The notes: generated by a model from the sequence alone, not told the origin. A stretch of DNA of 64,000 nucleotides from Roseomonas genomospecies 6 (GCF_008365375.1 NZ_QOKW01000009.1:124001-188000), one strand, 5' to 3'. Shown: positions 10,932-21,986, counted from the stretch's first letter. Program-made: numbers and translations.

Positions 10932-12995
10932 TTACACGCCCGCGCGCTTGGCCGACAGGCCGGCGGGGGACAGCAGCACCTCGCGCTTGCCCTGGTGGTT
11001 GGCCTGGCCGACCACGCGCTCCGTCTCCATGCGCTCGACCAGACGGGCGGCGCGGTTGTAGCCGATCTGAAGCTGGCGCTGGATGAAGCTGACCGACACC
11101 TTGCCTTCGCGCACCACGAGGTTGACGGCCTGCATGTAGAGATCGTCGCCGGAGTTGCCGCCGCCGCTTTCGTCGTCGTCGTCGGCGATCGCCTCCTCCT
11201 CTTCCTCGGTGATGGCGGTGACGTAGTTGGGGGCGCCCTGCGACTTGATGAACTGCACGATTTCCTCGACCTCCGAATCGGAGACGAAGGGACCGTGGAC
11301 GCGGGTGATGCGCCCGCCGCCGGCCATGTAGAGCATGTCGCCCTGGCCCAGCAACTGTTCCGCCCCGGCTTCGCCCAGGATGGTGCGGCTGTCGATCTTG
11401 GAGGTGACCTGGAAGCTGATCCGGGTTGGGAAGTTGGCCTTGATGGTGCCGGTGATGACGTCCACCGAGGGGCGCTGAGTCGCCATGATCAGGTGGATGC
11501 CGGCGGCCCGTGCCATCTGGGCGAGCCGCTGGATCGCCGCTTCGATCTCCTTGCCGGCGACCAGCATCAGGTCGGCCATCTCGTCCACGATGACCACGAT
11601 GTAGGGAAGTGGCGTCGGCTCCTGCGGGGTCAGGTCGAAGACGGTCTCGGCCTCGCCGGGGACGGTGCGGCGGGGCATCGGCTCGCCGTTGGCGATCATC
11701 TCGGCGATGCGGGCGTTGTAGCCCTCGATGTTGCGCACGCCCAGTTTGGACATCGCCTCGTAGCGGCTTTCCATCTCGCGCACGGCCCAGCGGAGCGCGA
11801 TCACCGCCTTCTTCGGGTCGGTCACGACGGGGGTCAGCAGATGGGGGATGCCGTCATAGACGGACAGCTCCAGCATCTTCGGGTCCACCATGATGAAGCG
11901 GCAGCGCTCCGGCGGCAGTCGGTAGAGCAGCGACAGGATCATCGTGTTGATCGCCACCGACTTGCCGGAACCGGTCGTGCCGGCGACCAGCAGGTGCGGC
12001 ATGCGGGCGAGGTCGGCCACCACCGGTTCCCCGCTGATGTCCTTGCCGAGAGCGATGGCGAGATGGGCCTGCGACTCGGCGAAAGCCGTGTGGTCGAACA
12101 TCTCGCGCAGATAGACCATCTCGCGCACCGGGTTCGGCAGTTCCACGCCGATCACGCTGCGGCCCGGCACGATGGCGATTCGGGCGGTCACCACGCTCAT
12201 GGAGCGGGCGATGTCGTCGGTCAGGTTGATGACCGTGGCCGACTTGGTGCCCGGCGCGGGCTCGAACTCGTAGAGCGTCACGACGGGGCCGGGGCGCACG
12301 TCCATGATCTCGCCGCGGACGCGGAAGTTCCGCAGCACCGTCTCCAGCATCCGCGCGTTGCGGGCCAGGACGGTCTCGTCATGCTGCTGCGGCGGGCGCG
12401 GCGGCGGGTTCTGGAGAAGGGCGGTGCCGGGCAGGGCGTAGGGATCGACCTCGCCGGTCACTTCGTCGGACAACTCGTCGTACGCCGCGGCGGCGGCGGC
12501 GGCGTCGTCCGATTCGTCCAGGGCCTCGTCGTCGCCGTCCGCCTCCGCCTCGTCGGCCTCATAGGCGAAGCCGTCGTCCAGGACGTCCTCAGCCTCGTCG
12601 TCCCCGTGTTCCTCGTCCCCGTGCTCCTCGTCCTCGGGCAGATCCTCGGCGTCGGGGATGAGGACGTCCTCGGCGTCCACCACCGCTTCGGGTTCCGGAG
12701 CCGGGGGCGCCGGTTCGGCGGGGCGCGCCTCATAGGCCCACTCCACACCGGACAGGAAAGCGAATCCGGCAACCACGGCCAGCGCCTCGTCGGCGAGGTT
12801 GGTCGAATAGACCGTTCCGGCGCGCGGCGTGCCGGGCAGCACCTCGACGTCCCACAGCAGCCGCCCGTCCGGGCGCGGGTTGGGGATCAGGTTGAAGGGG
12901 CGTCCGTTCAGCGCGCACCACAGATTGAACTCGTCGGCGGTGACGACTCCCGACTGGGTCGCGGGCGCGGTCAGGTGGGGCGTGCGCGGCGTCAT
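10932..12995 (-). CDS. ftsK: FtsK/SpoIIIE-type DNA translocase lacking N-terminal membrane domain
   Basis: This is a hexameric DNA pump family member of 687 residues. The N-terminal 90 residues are soluble and unlike the usual four-helix FtsK membrane domain. Residues of about 95-190 form a very acidic, disordered linker. The motor follows, with Walker A GTTGSGKS (about 335-342), the VDPKMLELS segment, Walker [13 protein letters not shown] and MATQRPS. The C-terminal winged-helix gamma domain that reads KOPS-like sites is present ([20 protein letters not shown]). ATG 12995 overlaps the upstream stop by ATGA, so it is translationally coupled to the PAS_5 gene. A membrane-anchored FtsK may exist elsewhere; the role of this soluble version is open. 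Confidence 0.9.
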   Translation of the reverse strand: MTPRTPHLTAPATQSGVVTADEFNLWCALNGRPFNLIPNPRPDGRLLWDVEVLPGTPRAGTVYSTNLADEALAVVAGFAFLSGVEWAYEARPAEPAPPAPEPEAVVDAEDVLIPDAEDLPEDEEHGDEEHGDDEAEDVLDDGFAYEADEAEADGDDEALDESDDAAAAAAAYDELSDEVTGEVDPYALPGTALLQNPPPRPPQQHDETVLARNARMLETVLRNFRVRGEIMDVRPGPVVTLYEFEPAPGTKSATVINLTDDIARSMSVVTARIAIVPGRSVIGVELPNPVREMVYLREMFDHTAFAESQAHLAIALGKDISGEPVVADLARMPHLLVAGTTGSGKSVAINTMILSLLYRLPPERCRFIMVDPKMLELSVYDGIPHLLTPVVTDPKKAVIALRWAVREMESRYEAMSKLGVRNIEGYNARIAEMIANGEPMPRRTVPGEAETVFDLTPQEPTPLPYIVVIVDEMADLMLVAGKEIEAAIQRLAQMARAAGIHLIMATQRPSVDVITGTIKANFPTRISFQVTSKIDSRTILGEAGAEQLLGQGDMLYMAGGGRITRVHGPFVSDSEVEEIVQFIKSQGAPNYVTAITEEEEEAIADDDDESGGGNSGDDLYMQAVNLVVREGKVSVSFIQRQLQIGYNRAARLVERMETERVVGQANHQGKREVLLSPAGLSAKRAGV

Positions 12996-13678
12996 GCCGG
13001 GGCTCCCGGTTTCTGGTCGGTGGAGAAGGACTCGCCGTCTTCGGCGTCGTCGGGGATGTCGAGATCGGTCTCGGATGCGGGTTCCGCGGCTTCGTCCGTC
13101 CCGTCGCCGGTATCGGCGCCCTCATCGGCGGGGGCCTCCGTCTCGTCGTCCGGGTCCGCTTCGCCGGTCAGCACCTCTGCCTCCTCCACCGCGTCAATCT
13201 CCATCGCATCGGGGGTGAGGAGGGCGCAGGGCGGTTCGTCCGGCGGCAGCTCGTAGGCGGCGACCAGCAGCTTGTCGATCGCCTCGCCATCGCTGGACAT
13301 CGGCAGGGCCAGCCGTTCCCAGGTCCGCATGACGCCGCTGAAATCGGCGGTGTAGACGCGGGCGACCGGCAGCCGCTCGCGCACGAGCGAAGCGTATTCG
13401 GGCCGCAGGATGGCCCGCTGCTCCTCCGGCAGATCGTCCAGCGTGGCGCCCAGGCGCGAATGCCCGAAGGCCGCGGCGAGCGACTGGCCGTAATAGGAAT
13501 AGACGAAGTCGTCGTCACCGATGACCTCGAAAATCACAATATTGTCTTTCCACGGCCTCAGGTCGGCTGGGGCAATGGTGCTGGACACCGGCGGCTTTCC
13601 GCCGGTGCATTTGGTGAGCCAGAAGTCAAGCAGGCCGCTCAGGTGCGGCGTCGCCAGCTCGGTTCTTTCCTTGATCAT
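12992..13678 (-). CDS. PAS_5-type protein coupled to the FtsK-like gene
   Basis: The protein has 228 residues. Residues 1-150 match the PAS_5 pattern (LLDFWLTKC, then [35 protein letters not shown]). The C-terminal 75 residues are an acidic, low-complexity tail rich in Asp, Glu, Ala and Thr, similar in character to the linker of the next gene. Its stop overlaps the start of the FtsK-type gene by four bases, which implies a functional or at least expression link. The role is unknown; a regulator or localisation partner of the translocase is a guess. Confidence 0.65.
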   Translation of the reverse strand: MIKERTELATPHLSGLLDFWLTKCTGGKPPVSSTIAPADLRPWKDNIVIFEVIGDDDFVYSYYGQSLAAAFGHSRLGATLDDLPEEQRAILRPEYASLVRERLPVARVYTADFSGVMRTWERLALPMSSDGEAIDKLLVAAYELPPDEPPCALLTPDAMEIDAVEEAEVLTGEADPDDETEAPADEGADTGDGTDEAAEPASETDLDIPDDAEDGESFSTDQKPGAPA

Positions 13679-13851
13679 GGATTGGGCGCGGAATTCTCGG
13701 GCGGCGCCCCGCGGGGCTACCCCCTGGAGCTTTCATGGACCGCCGGAACCATACCCGGAAGGGACTGGCAGGCGCAACCGCAAGGGACCGCCCCGTTCAA
13801 GCCGGCTTTACCCTGTCGCCCGGATGCCGCAGTGGCGGCGCCGGGGACGCT

Positions 13852-14217
13852 TCAGGCGGCGCGGGGGCGCACCTCCTGCTCGACCCGCGGACCAACGCTG
13901 CGCCGGGCCGTTTCGAGATCGTAATGGCTTTGCAGATTGATCCAGGACTGCGCGTCCGTGCCGAAATAGCGGGCAAGCCGCAGGGCGGTTTCGGCGCTGA
14001 TGGCGCGCCGTCCCGCCAGGATCTCCGTCACGCGGTTCGGGGGAACACCGATGTCCTTGGCCAAGCGGTAGGCCGTCAGGCCCAGCGGCTCCAGCCATTC
14101 GTCGCGCAAAATCTCACCGGGATGGACGGGGGCCAGCACTTGGTCCGCCACGCCCGCCTCGACCGCGGCGCTGAGATCGACCCGTCCGGCCTCAAGATCG
14201 TCGATGCGGATCGTCAT
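13852..14217 (-). CDS. higA: HigA-family antitoxin (HTH)
   Basis: This 121-residue DNA-binding antitoxin contains the family opening HPGEILRDEWLEPLGLTAYRLAKDIGVP. An XRE-type helix-turn-helix follows (PPNRVTEILAGRRAISAETALRLARYFG) and then the SWINLQSHYDLE tail. It is expected to neutralise HigB and repress the shared promoter. It lies 24 bp downstream of higB, in the toxin-first order usual for this system. The N-terminal 30 residues are an extension not essential to the fold. Confidence 0.9.
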   Translation of the reverse strand: MTIRIDDLEAGRVDLSAAVEAGVADQVLAPVHPGEILRDEWLEPLGLTAYRLAKDIGVPPNRVTEILAGRRAISAETALRLARYFGTDAQSWINLQSHYDLETARRSVGPRVEQEVRPRAA

Positions 14218-14241
14218 GGTCTGGTCCTCGGAGCTTGTCTC

Positions 14242-14523
14242 TCAATGATAATCTGTGATCTCGACGTCGTGCGCGTCGCCGTCCCGCCAGACGAAGCAGA
14301 CGCGCCATTGATCGTTGATGCGGACGCTGTGCTGGCCGCCGCGGTCTCCCTTCAGCGCCTCCAGCCGGTTGCCGGGTGGAGAACGCAGGAAGTCCAGCGT
14401 CGTGGCCGCGTGCAGCAGATCCAGCTTCATCTTCGCGCGTCGGCGCAGATCCGCGGGAAAGCCCTTTGCGGCCAGTCCCTGGAACAGCGCGGCGGTGCGC
14501 GCATCGGCGAAGCTCCGGATCAT
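14242..14523 (-). CDS. higB: HigB-family toxin (RelE superfamily ribonuclease)
   Basis: This 93-residue toxin is predicted to cleave mRNA on the ribosome. The start MIRSFADARTAALFQG at 14523 is the conserved N-terminus of the family; the longer open frame upstream has no homology and would cross the promoter. The typical segments are present: FPADLRRRAKMKLDLLHAA, FLRSPPGNRLEALKGDR and the C-terminal SVRINDQWRVCFVWRDGDAHDVEITDYH. A near-consensus promoter sits so close that the transcript may start at or near the ATG (see 14530-14575). Confidence 0.9.
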   Translation of the reverse strand: MIRSFADARTAALFQGLAAKGFPADLRRRAKMKLDLLHAATTLDFLRSPPGNRLEALKGDRGGQHSVRINDQWRVCFVWRDGDAHDVEITDYH

Positions 14524-14529
14524 GAGGGC

Positions 14530-14575
14530 ATTATGCGCTGCGTATATATGTCCGTCAAGCGTACCGTATACGCAG
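14530..14575 (-). promoter_or_regulatory. higBA promoter with inverted-repeat operator
   Basis: On the minus strand a TTGACG box (14553-14558) and a CATAAT box (14530-14535) are separated by exactly 17 bp. Only 6 bp separate the latter from the higB ATG. A perfect 9-bp inverted repeat (CTGCGTATA at 14538-14546, TATACGCAG at 14567-14575) flanks the -35 box and reaches into the spacer. It is the likely HigA operator for autorepression. Confidence 0.75.
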
Positions 14576-14588
14576 TGCATCCATGCGG

Positions 14589-15230
<642 letters not shown>

Positions 15231-15381
15231 CTCGGCCTCTCCGATGGCGTGGGGTTCGGGCACTATGTCGGGTCGCCGGGCGCCGGAGGCAAGCCGGCGC
15301 ATTCTGCGGGAGCCTTCTCCGTCCCCGTGTGTTTACCCTTCGGAATGTTCAGTCCAAGGTGGAACCGCGGGGAGACGAACC

Positions 15382-15831
15382 ATGACGATCGACGACGCCA
15401 CCCTCCAGCGCCTGATTGACAAGGGGCGGCAGAACGGCAACCGGCTCGGCATCGAGCAGCTCGGCCAGGACGTGCCGGTGGAGACGATGACCCCGGAGGA
15501 GGTCGCCATTCTGGTGGAGCGGCTGGAGACCGCGGGAATCGACGTGGAACTGACCGACCAACGGCTGAAGCGCCCGCGCGGCGACGCCGGGTCCGACTAC
15601 CAGCGCGGGGCCGGAGTCGTCACCATCGCCGCCCCCGCGGCCCCCGCCGTCTCCGCCCCCGGCGCCCGCCCGTCCGAGCATGGCTGGGCCGACGAAGGGC
15701 TGGGGCATGCCCATGGCGGGCATCACGGCTCCCGCCGCGCGCCCACCTGGGACCGCGGCGGGGTGGACATGCTGCCCGTTGTCTCGGTCATCGTGGTGGC
15801 GCTGGTGCTGATCGTCGCGCTCGGCGGCTGA
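15382..15831 (+). CDS. Orphan sigma-70 region 1.1-like protein with C-terminal TM helix
   Basis: The protein has 149 residues, starting at ATG 15382 after a GGGGAGACGAAC ribosome site. Residues 5-60 (ATLQRLIDKGRQNG then TPEEVAILVERLETAGIDVE) strongly resemble region 1.1 of primary sigma factors, the small domain that occupies the RNA polymerase cleft before promoter binding. No other sigma region follows. Instead there is an Ala/Pro-rich linker, a His/Gly-rich patch (GLGHAHGGHHGS) and a final hydrophobic helix of about 20 residues (PVVSVIVVALVLIVALGG). A membrane-tethered polymerase-binding or DNA-mimic role is speculative. It lies divergent from msrA and converges with the methyltransferase. 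Confidence 0.7.
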   Translation: MTIDDATLQRLIDKGRQNGNRLGIEQLGQDVPVETMTPEEVAILVERLETAGIDVELTDQRLKRPRGDAGSDYQRGAGVVTIAAPAAPAVSAPGARPSEHGWADEGLGHAHGGHHGSRRAPTWDRGGVDMLPVVSVIVVALVLIVALGG

Positions 15832-15853
15832 GGTCCGGCTTTCAGCTTTGCGC

Positions 15854-16729
15854 TCAGGCCGGCTTCGCCAGGGCGTGGATGAGGATGGCCGCGGTTGCCG
15901 CGACGTTCAGCGACTGGACGCGGCCCGTGCCGGGCAGGGTCAGGATGTCCTCGCAGGCGGCGAGGGTGGCGGGGGGAAGCCCGTCCTCCTCGTTGCCCAG
16001 CACGATGGCGGCGGGCCGGTCGCCCTGGGCGAGTGCCGCCGGGTCGGTCACCACCGCCCGGCCCCGGCCCAGCGCCGTCCCGGCCACCCGGTAGGAATCG
16101 CGCAGCCGTTTCAGCGTCGCCGGCAGTCCGGTGGCCCGGCACAGCTCCACCCACTCGAAACCGCCCTCGGCCACGCGGTAGGCGGACTCCGACGGCAGGG
16201 CCTGTCCGGGATGGTCCGACACCACGACGCGCCGCAGGCCGAAGAAGGCGGCGGTGCGCAGGATGGCGCCCAAATTGTGCGGGTTGCCGACCCCATCCAG
16301 GATCAGCAGCGGCTGCCCGTCCGCCGCCCAGCGCTTCGCCGCCTCGATGTCGAAGGCAGGCACGGCGCGCGGCGCGATCAGGGCGACGACCCCGCCGTGC
16401 AGGACCGTTCCGGCGACCTTCGCCAGCTCGTCGGCGTCCACCATGCGGTAGGGCCTGCGGGCCGCGGCCATGGCCTTGCAGAAGTCGCCGGTCTTCGCCT
16501 TCAGCCGCTCCTCGAAGAACAGCCGCTCCACGCGCGCCGCGTCGTGGGTGAACAGGGCGGAGACGGCGGACAGGCCGGCAACGCGGAACAGCTTTCCAGA
16601 CTCCCGCCCCGGCTCCTCGCGCGGCTCCTCCCGGCGCATGTCCCTGCCGGCGCGGGCCGGGCCGGAACGCGGCGGGCGGGCAGGGGAGGAGACGGGCGGA
16701 CGGCCGCGCGGGGGCGCCGGCTTCGGCAT
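15854..16729 (-). CDS. SpoU/TrmH-family RNA 2'-O-methyltransferase
   Basis: This 291-residue SPOUT enzyme uses AdoMet to methylate ribose in tRNA or rRNA. The first 45 residues are Pro/Arg-rich and probably disordered. A substrate-binding domain spans about 45-125. The knotted catalytic domain has the three SpoU motifs: GVGNPHNLGAILRTA, IVLGNEEDGL and GTGRVQSLNVAATAAIL. The specific target cannot be decided; the size fits TrmH/RlmB-like paralogues. It is 22 bp from the convergent sigma-like gene. Confidence 0.92.
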   Translation of the reverse strand: MPKPAPPRGRPPVSSPARPPRSGPARAGRDMRREEPREEPGRESGKLFRVAGLSAVSALFTHDAARVERLFFEERLKAKTGDFCKAMAAARRPYRMVDADELAKVAGTVLHGGVVALIAPRAVPAFDIEAAKRWAADGQPLLILDGVGNPHNLGAILRTAAFFGLRRVVVSDHPGQALPSESAYRVAEGGFEWVELCRATGLPATLKRLRDSYRVAGTALGRGRAVVTDPAALAQGDRPAAIVLGNEEDGLPPATLAACEDILTLPGTGRVQSLNVAATAAILIHALAKPA

Positions 16730-16795
16730 GATGGACTCGGTGCTTGCGGGAACGGGCCGGCATTCTGAACCAACCCGTCCGCGAACTCAAAGCCC

Positions 16796-17779
16796 TCAGT
16801 GCCTGCCGTTCCGGCTCCGGGCGTAGCCGGCATAGGCTGCGGCGGCGGCGGCCGCGACTCCGGCGACGAGCAGAGGCGACACCCAGCCGGGCGGCGGGGT
16901 GCGGTAGCCGCCGGTGACGCCGCGGCCCCGCTCCACCGGGCCGAACAGGTTGCCGTCGCTGGGCGGGGCGGGCGGCGTCCGGCTGAAATGGCGGTGGGCG
17001 CCGTAGCCGGCGATCTTCTCCATCAGGCGGGGGGCCACCGCGTGCCCCAGCCGGGTCAGGGGAGTCATCGCGCCGACCATCGCCTGGGCGCGCGGGCGCA
17101 GGGCAACGGCCAGCACGGTGTCGGCCACGTCCTGCGGGTCGTCGTAGAAGGGGTTTTCGGCGTCCAACTGGTGGCCGGTGTAGTTGGCGCCGTGGGACAT
17201 GCCCGGCGTGTCGGTGAAGAAGGGGTAGACGCCGCAGACATGGATGTCCGGCGCGTCCACCAACTCCGCCCGCAGGCTTTCCAGAAGCCCTTCCAGCCCG
17301 AACTTGCTGGCCGCATAGGCGGCGGCGTAGGGGGCGGGCGCCCAGGCACCGACCGACACCGTGTTGATGAGAACCCCGTAACCCTGCCGGCGGAACAGCG
17401 GAAGGACGGCGTGGGCGCCGTAGAGAGGCCCGAACAGGTTGGTCTCGACGACCCGGCGGTGCGCTTCCAGCGGCGTGTCCTCGAACCGCCCGACCGCCCC
17501 GACGCCCGCGTTGCTCACCCAGACGTCGATGCCGCCGAACCGCTCCACCGCCTGGGCGGCCAGCCGCCGGACCGCGTCCGCGTCGGTGACGTCGGTGGGG
17601 ACCACCTCGGCTTCGGCGCCCAGTTCCCGGCATTCCCCGGCCACCTCGCCGAGAAGCTCCTCCCGCCGGGCGGCCAGCACCAGCCGGGCGCCCTCCCGCG
17701 CGAACGTCAGGGCGGTGGCCCGCCCGATTCCGCTCGACGCGCCGGTGACGACCACCACGGCCCCGCGCACGCTGTCCAT
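16796..17779 (-). CDS. Short-chain dehydrogenase with C-terminal TM helix
   Basis: This 327-residue SDR opens with the cofactor loop VTGASSGIGRATAL and has the NAG segment (VSNAGVGAVG). The Ser and Tyr-x-x-x-Lys residues sit in INTVSVGAWAPAPYAAAYAASKFG. Residues of about 295-315 are a hydrophobic Ala/Val helix followed by a basic tail, so the enzyme is probably anchored to the inner membrane. The substrate is unknown. It starts at ATG 17779 and is separated from the YqaA/DedA gene upstream by 99 bp. Confidence 0.9.
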   Translation of the reverse strand: MDSVRGAVVVVTGASSGIGRATALTFAREGARLVLAARREELLGEVAGECRELGAEAEVVPTDVTDADAVRRLAAQAVERFGGIDVWVSNAGVGAVGRFEDTPLEAHRRVVETNLFGPLYGAHAVLPLFRRQGYGVLINTVSVGAWAPAPYAAAYAASKFGLEGLLESLRAELVDAPDIHVCGVYPFFTDTPGMSHGANYTGHQLDAENPFYDDPQDVADTVLAVALRPRAQAMVGAMTPLTRLGHAVAPRLMEKIAGYGAHRHFSRTPPAPPSDGNLFGPVERGRGVTGGYRTPPPGWVSPLLVAGVAAAAAAAYAGYARSRNGRH

Positions 17780-17878
17780 CCGTCCTCTCCCATCGACGCT
17801 TCGTCGTGGGCATCAACAGGAGAGACCGGCCCATCGTCGCGGGTTGACGGATGGGCGGGCCGGGGAATGGACGGCCGG

Positions 17879-18457
17879 TCAGATCAGCTTGATCGCCAGG
17901 AAACCGCCGATCAGGGCGACGGCGAAGGCGGTGGTGACCAGGGTCAGCCGCTTTTCGATGAAGGTCCGCACCGGCTCCCCGAACCAGTAGAGCAGGGCGG
18001 CGACCAGATAGAAGCGGATGGCGCGCGACAGGATGGAGGCGCCGATGAACACCCAGATGTTCAGCTTCGCCACGCCCGCCGTGATGGTCAGCAGTTTGTA
18101 GGGGATGGGCGTCATGCCCTTGATGATCAGGATCTCCGCCCCGTATTCGACGAAGGTATGGCGCAGCGTCTCGAACTGGGCGTCCAGATGGTAGAAGTCG
18201 ATGACCACCTGCCCGATGGTCTCGTACAGGAAATAGCCGATCATGTAGCCGGCGACGCCGCCCACCACCGAGGCCAGCGTGCAGATCGTCGCGATCCGCC
18301 ACGCCGCCTGCCGGTTGGCGAGGACCATCGGCACCATCAGGATGTCCGGCGGGATCGGGAAGAAGGAGCTTTCCGCGAAGGAAACCCCCGCCAGCCAGGT
18401 GGTGGCGTTCTTCGAGGCCGCCTTGGCCATCGTCCAGTCGTAAAGGCGCTTCAACAT
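17879..18457 (-). CDS. YqaA/DedA family membrane protein
   Basis: This 192-residue protein has four to five hydrophobic segments. It has the family features FAESSFFPIPPDILMVPMVLA near residue 30 and GMTPIPYKLLTITAGVAKLN near 115, which include the conserved Glu, Pro-Pro and Lys/Arg residues of the DedA/SNARE-associated fold. These proteins are linked to lipid (undecaprenyl phosphate) transport and membrane homeostasis; the role here is inferred from family only. ATG 18457 precedes a short basic N-terminus. Confidence 0.88.
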   Translation of the reverse strand: MLKRLYDWTMAKAASKNATTWLAGVSFAESSFFPIPPDILMVPMVLANRQAAWRIATICTLASVVGGVAGYMIGYFLYETIGQVVIDFYHLDAQFETLRHTFVEYGAEILIIKGMTPIPYKLLTITAGVAKLNIWVFIGASILSRAIRFYLVAALLYWFGEPVRTFIEKRLTLVTTAFAVALIGGFLAIKLI

Positions 18458-18566
18458 GCCGGTCGCAGCCCGTGTTGTGCCGGTGAGGGAGCCCCTGTTT
18501 TAGCGGGGGACCGGACCATCGGCTACGACCAATTCGGGGCGGCCCCGGAAAGGCTACGCCATCGGA

Positions 18567-18815
18567 TTACGAAGAGGACGGCGGCCTGCCGGAATCCGCT
18601 GAGCCCGATTTCGCGGAATCGGGATCGGCGCGCGACACCGGATCGCAGTCGCCGTCGCGGGAACCGCCCGGATGGCCGCCGGGCATGCCGCGGTAGCGCG
18701 TGTCCGGGTTGGACCCGCCGCCGCCGCTCTGCTCGTCGCAGAGCGGTTCGATGTCGGTCTTGCGGATGGACGCCTTGTCTCCTGCGATGTCGTCCCTGGC
18801 GCTGTCGTCGGTCAT
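18567..18815 (-). CDS. Hypothetical hydrophilic protein (82 aa)
   Basis: This small, highly polar protein of unknown function is rich in Asp, Ser, Gly and Arg, with a GGGGSNPDTRYRGMPGGHPGG stretch. It lacks hydrophobic segments, so it is likely disordered. ATG 18815 was chosen over an upstream ATG (18851) because the sequence MTDDSARDD looks like a natural N-terminus. It lies downstream of the cytochrome c gene in the same direction (73-bp gap). It could be a spurious frame. Confidence 0.35.
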   Translation of the reverse strand: MTDDSARDDIAGDKASIRKTDIEPLCDEQSGGGGSNPDTRYRGMPGGHPGGSRDGDCDPVSRADPDSAKSGSADSGRPPSSS

Positions 18816-18888
18816 GGCCGCTCTCCGGCTGCGGATATGGAATCCGGGCAACAGGCCGGCGCCGCCCAGGTTCCCGTCCCGCTGACGC

Positions 18889-19272
18889 TCACTTCGTCGC
18901 GGCTTCCAGATAGGCGATCAGGTCGGCGCGGTCCTCCGGCTTCGCCACGCCGGCGAAGGCCATGCGGCTGTCGGGAATGACCGCCTTCGGGTTGGCGAGG
19001 TAGGGGTCGAGCGTCGCCGCGTTCCATTGGATGCCGGACGCCTTCAGCCCTTCGGAATAATTGGCGAAGCTGTCCACCGTCCCGGCCTTGCGCCCGAACA
19101 GATCGTGCAGCGTGGGGCCGACGCGGTTCTTGCCCGCTTCCACCGTGTGGCAGGCCTTGCACTGGCGGAACAGCTTCTCCCCGTTGGCCGGATCGCCGTC
19201 GGCCAGGGCCGGAAACGGTGCGACGGCGAGCAGGATGACGGCGGCGAGTGCAGTGCGGGCGGCAATGCGCAT
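18889..19272 (-). CDS. Periplasmic c-type cytochrome (cyt c2/c550-like)
   Basis: This 127-residue monohaem cytochrome has a Sec signal peptide (residues 1-24, ending PALA). The haem motif is CKACH (Cys38, Cys41, His42) and a late Met in PDSRMAFAGV is the sixth ligand. It closely resembles the cytochrome at 40725-41117 (shared GRKAG and LKAS segments). It probably carries electrons from periplasmic dehydrogenases. It belongs to the alcohol-oxidation set by promoter motif: TCCAAAGTCCAATG at 19353-19366 lies 80 bp upstream of the ATG. Confidence 0.93.
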   Translation of the reverse strand: MRIAARTALAAVILLAVAPFPALADGDPANGEKLFRQCKACHTVEAGKNRVGPTLHDLFGRKAGTVDSFANYSEGLKASGIQWNAATLDPYLANPKAVIPDSRMAFAGVAKPEDRADLIAYLEAATK

Positions 19273-19326
19273 GGGTCGGAAGCCTCCTTCGTTTCGCCGC
19301 GGCGGAAGGTCGCGGCGCCGACGGAG

Positions 19327-19366
19327 ACTTTACGGATCGTCCGATTCCGGACCATTGGACTTTGGA
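19327..19366 (-). promoter_or_regulatory. Candidate activator site and -10 for the cytochrome c gene
   Basis: On the minus strand TCCAAAGTCCAATG (19353-19366) is followed after 20 bp by TAAAGT (19327-19332). The site lies inside the 3' end of the ModE-like gene yet has the same layout as the sites at 19847, 30270, 30347 and 41203. Confidence 0.5.
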
Positions 19367-19737
19367 CCGGTGTCGCCGGCGCCTTTCCCGGTCTCCGCCC
19401 CCGGTTTCAGCGCCTCGTCCAGCCAGGCGAGATGGGGGGCGGCGGCGCGGCGGGCCTCCTCCTCCATGCGGCGGTAGCGGGCGATCACCTCCTGCCCGAA
19501 GGCGGTCAGGCCGGTCCCGCCGCCCTCCCGCCCGCCGACGTTGGTGCGCACCACCGGCTCGCGGAAGGCGGAATTCATCGTCTCCACCAGGAACCACGCG
19601 CGGCGGAAGGACATGCCGAGCGCCCGCGCCGCCGCGGAGATGGAGCCGGTGCGGTCGATCTCCTCCAGCAGGGACACCTTGCCGGGGCCGATGGCGCCGG
19701 AGGGGTGGAGGAAGCGCAGCCGGATGTCGGTCGTCAT
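19330..19737 (-). CDS. ModE-like winged-helix regulator without molybdate-binding domain
   Basis: This 135-residue protein carries the N-terminal LysR-type HTH of ModE: LLEEIDRTGSISAAARALGMSFRRAWFLVETMN, followed by the VGGREGGGTGLTAFGQEVIARYRRMEEE dimerisation helix. The C-terminal molybdate-binding TOBE domains of full ModE are absent; the last 35 residues are a polar tail. It is therefore a DNA-binding protein of unknown signal. ATG 19737 was chosen by homology. Its 3' end contains the promoter motif for the downstream cytochrome gene (57-bp gap). Confidence 0.85.
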   Translation of the reverse strand: MTTDIRLRFLHPSGAIGPGKVSLLEEIDRTGSISAAARALGMSFRRAWFLVETMNSAFREPVVRTNVGGREGGGTGLTAFGQEVIARYRRMEEEARRAAAPHLAWLDEALKPGAETGKGAGDTGPKSNGPESDDP

Positions 19738-19846
19738 GGCCTGTGTCTCGCCGGGAAACGGGATGGTCGAACGGGGGTGCTCTCCGCCCAAGGTATCATC
19801 TGCCGCCGCAGGGCCGGTCCCGAATTCGCACCCTCCGGCGTCTGCA

Positions 19847-19888
19847 ACCAAAGTCGAATTTACCGGCCTTCCCCGAAACCGCGATAAC
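19847..19888 (+). promoter_or_regulatory. Candidate activator site and -10 for the aldehyde dehydrogenase gene
   Basis: ACCAAAGTCGAATT (19847-19860) is followed after 22 bp by GATAAC (19883-19888). The dehydrogenase GTG is at 20003. The motif and spacing are shared with other units of the island. Confidence 0.55.
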
Positions 19889-20002
19889 GGCGGGGCGCTG
19901 TGACGGAACCGGTCATCGGACGAACGGACACAGGGCGCACAACCCGCCAATCGCCATTCCGCGACATTCAGTTCGGGCAATCCGCTTCGGGAGGAAACCG
20001 CC

Positions 20003-21523
<1,521 letters not shown>

Positions 21524-21602
21524 TCCTTCCGTCTCCTCCCTGACCTTGCGGGGCCGGCGGCCATTCGGCTTCCGGCCCGCATTTTCTCTGGAGCATCCGC
21601 CC

Positions 21603-21986
21603 ATGGTCGAACGAGTCGTCGCCACACCGGCGGCCCTGGAACTGATCGAGAAGCTGCGCGGGCTCTACGGGCCGCTGTTCTTCCATCAGTCCGGCGGCTG
21701 CTGCGACGGAAGCGCGCCGATGTGCTTCATGGAGGGGGAGTTCCGCCCCGGCGGCCAGGACGTCCGGCTGGGGGAGATCGGGGGCTGTCCCTTCTACATG
21801 GGGGCGGCGCAGTTCGAATACTGGTCGCACACCCAGCTCATCATCGACGTCGTGCCGGGGCGCGGCGCCAGCTTCTCGCTCGAAGCGCCGGAGGGCGTGC
21901 GCTTCCTCACCCGCTCCCGCCTGTTCTCCGATGGCGAGGTGGAGGCGCTGCGTTCCCATTCGAACGATATGGCGAAAAGAGCATAG
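21603..21986 (+). CDS. DUF779 family protein
   Basis: This 127-residue soluble protein contains HQSGGCCDGSAPMCF near residue 28, giving the paired Cys typical of DUF779. The end is FSLEAPEGVRFLTRSRLFSDGE. Its function is not established, but the family is almost always next to an aldehyde dehydrogenase, as here, and may bind a metal or protect the enzyme. ATG 21603 was chosen by homology. It probably shares the transcript of the dehydrogenase and ends before the terminator at 22114. Confidence 0.9.
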   Translation: MVERVVATPAALELIEKLRGLYGPLFFHQSGGCCDGSAPMCFMEGEFRPGGQDVRLGEIGGCPFYMGAAQFEYWSHTQLIIDVVPGRGASFSLEAPEGVRFLTRSRLFSDGEVEALRSHSNDMAKRA

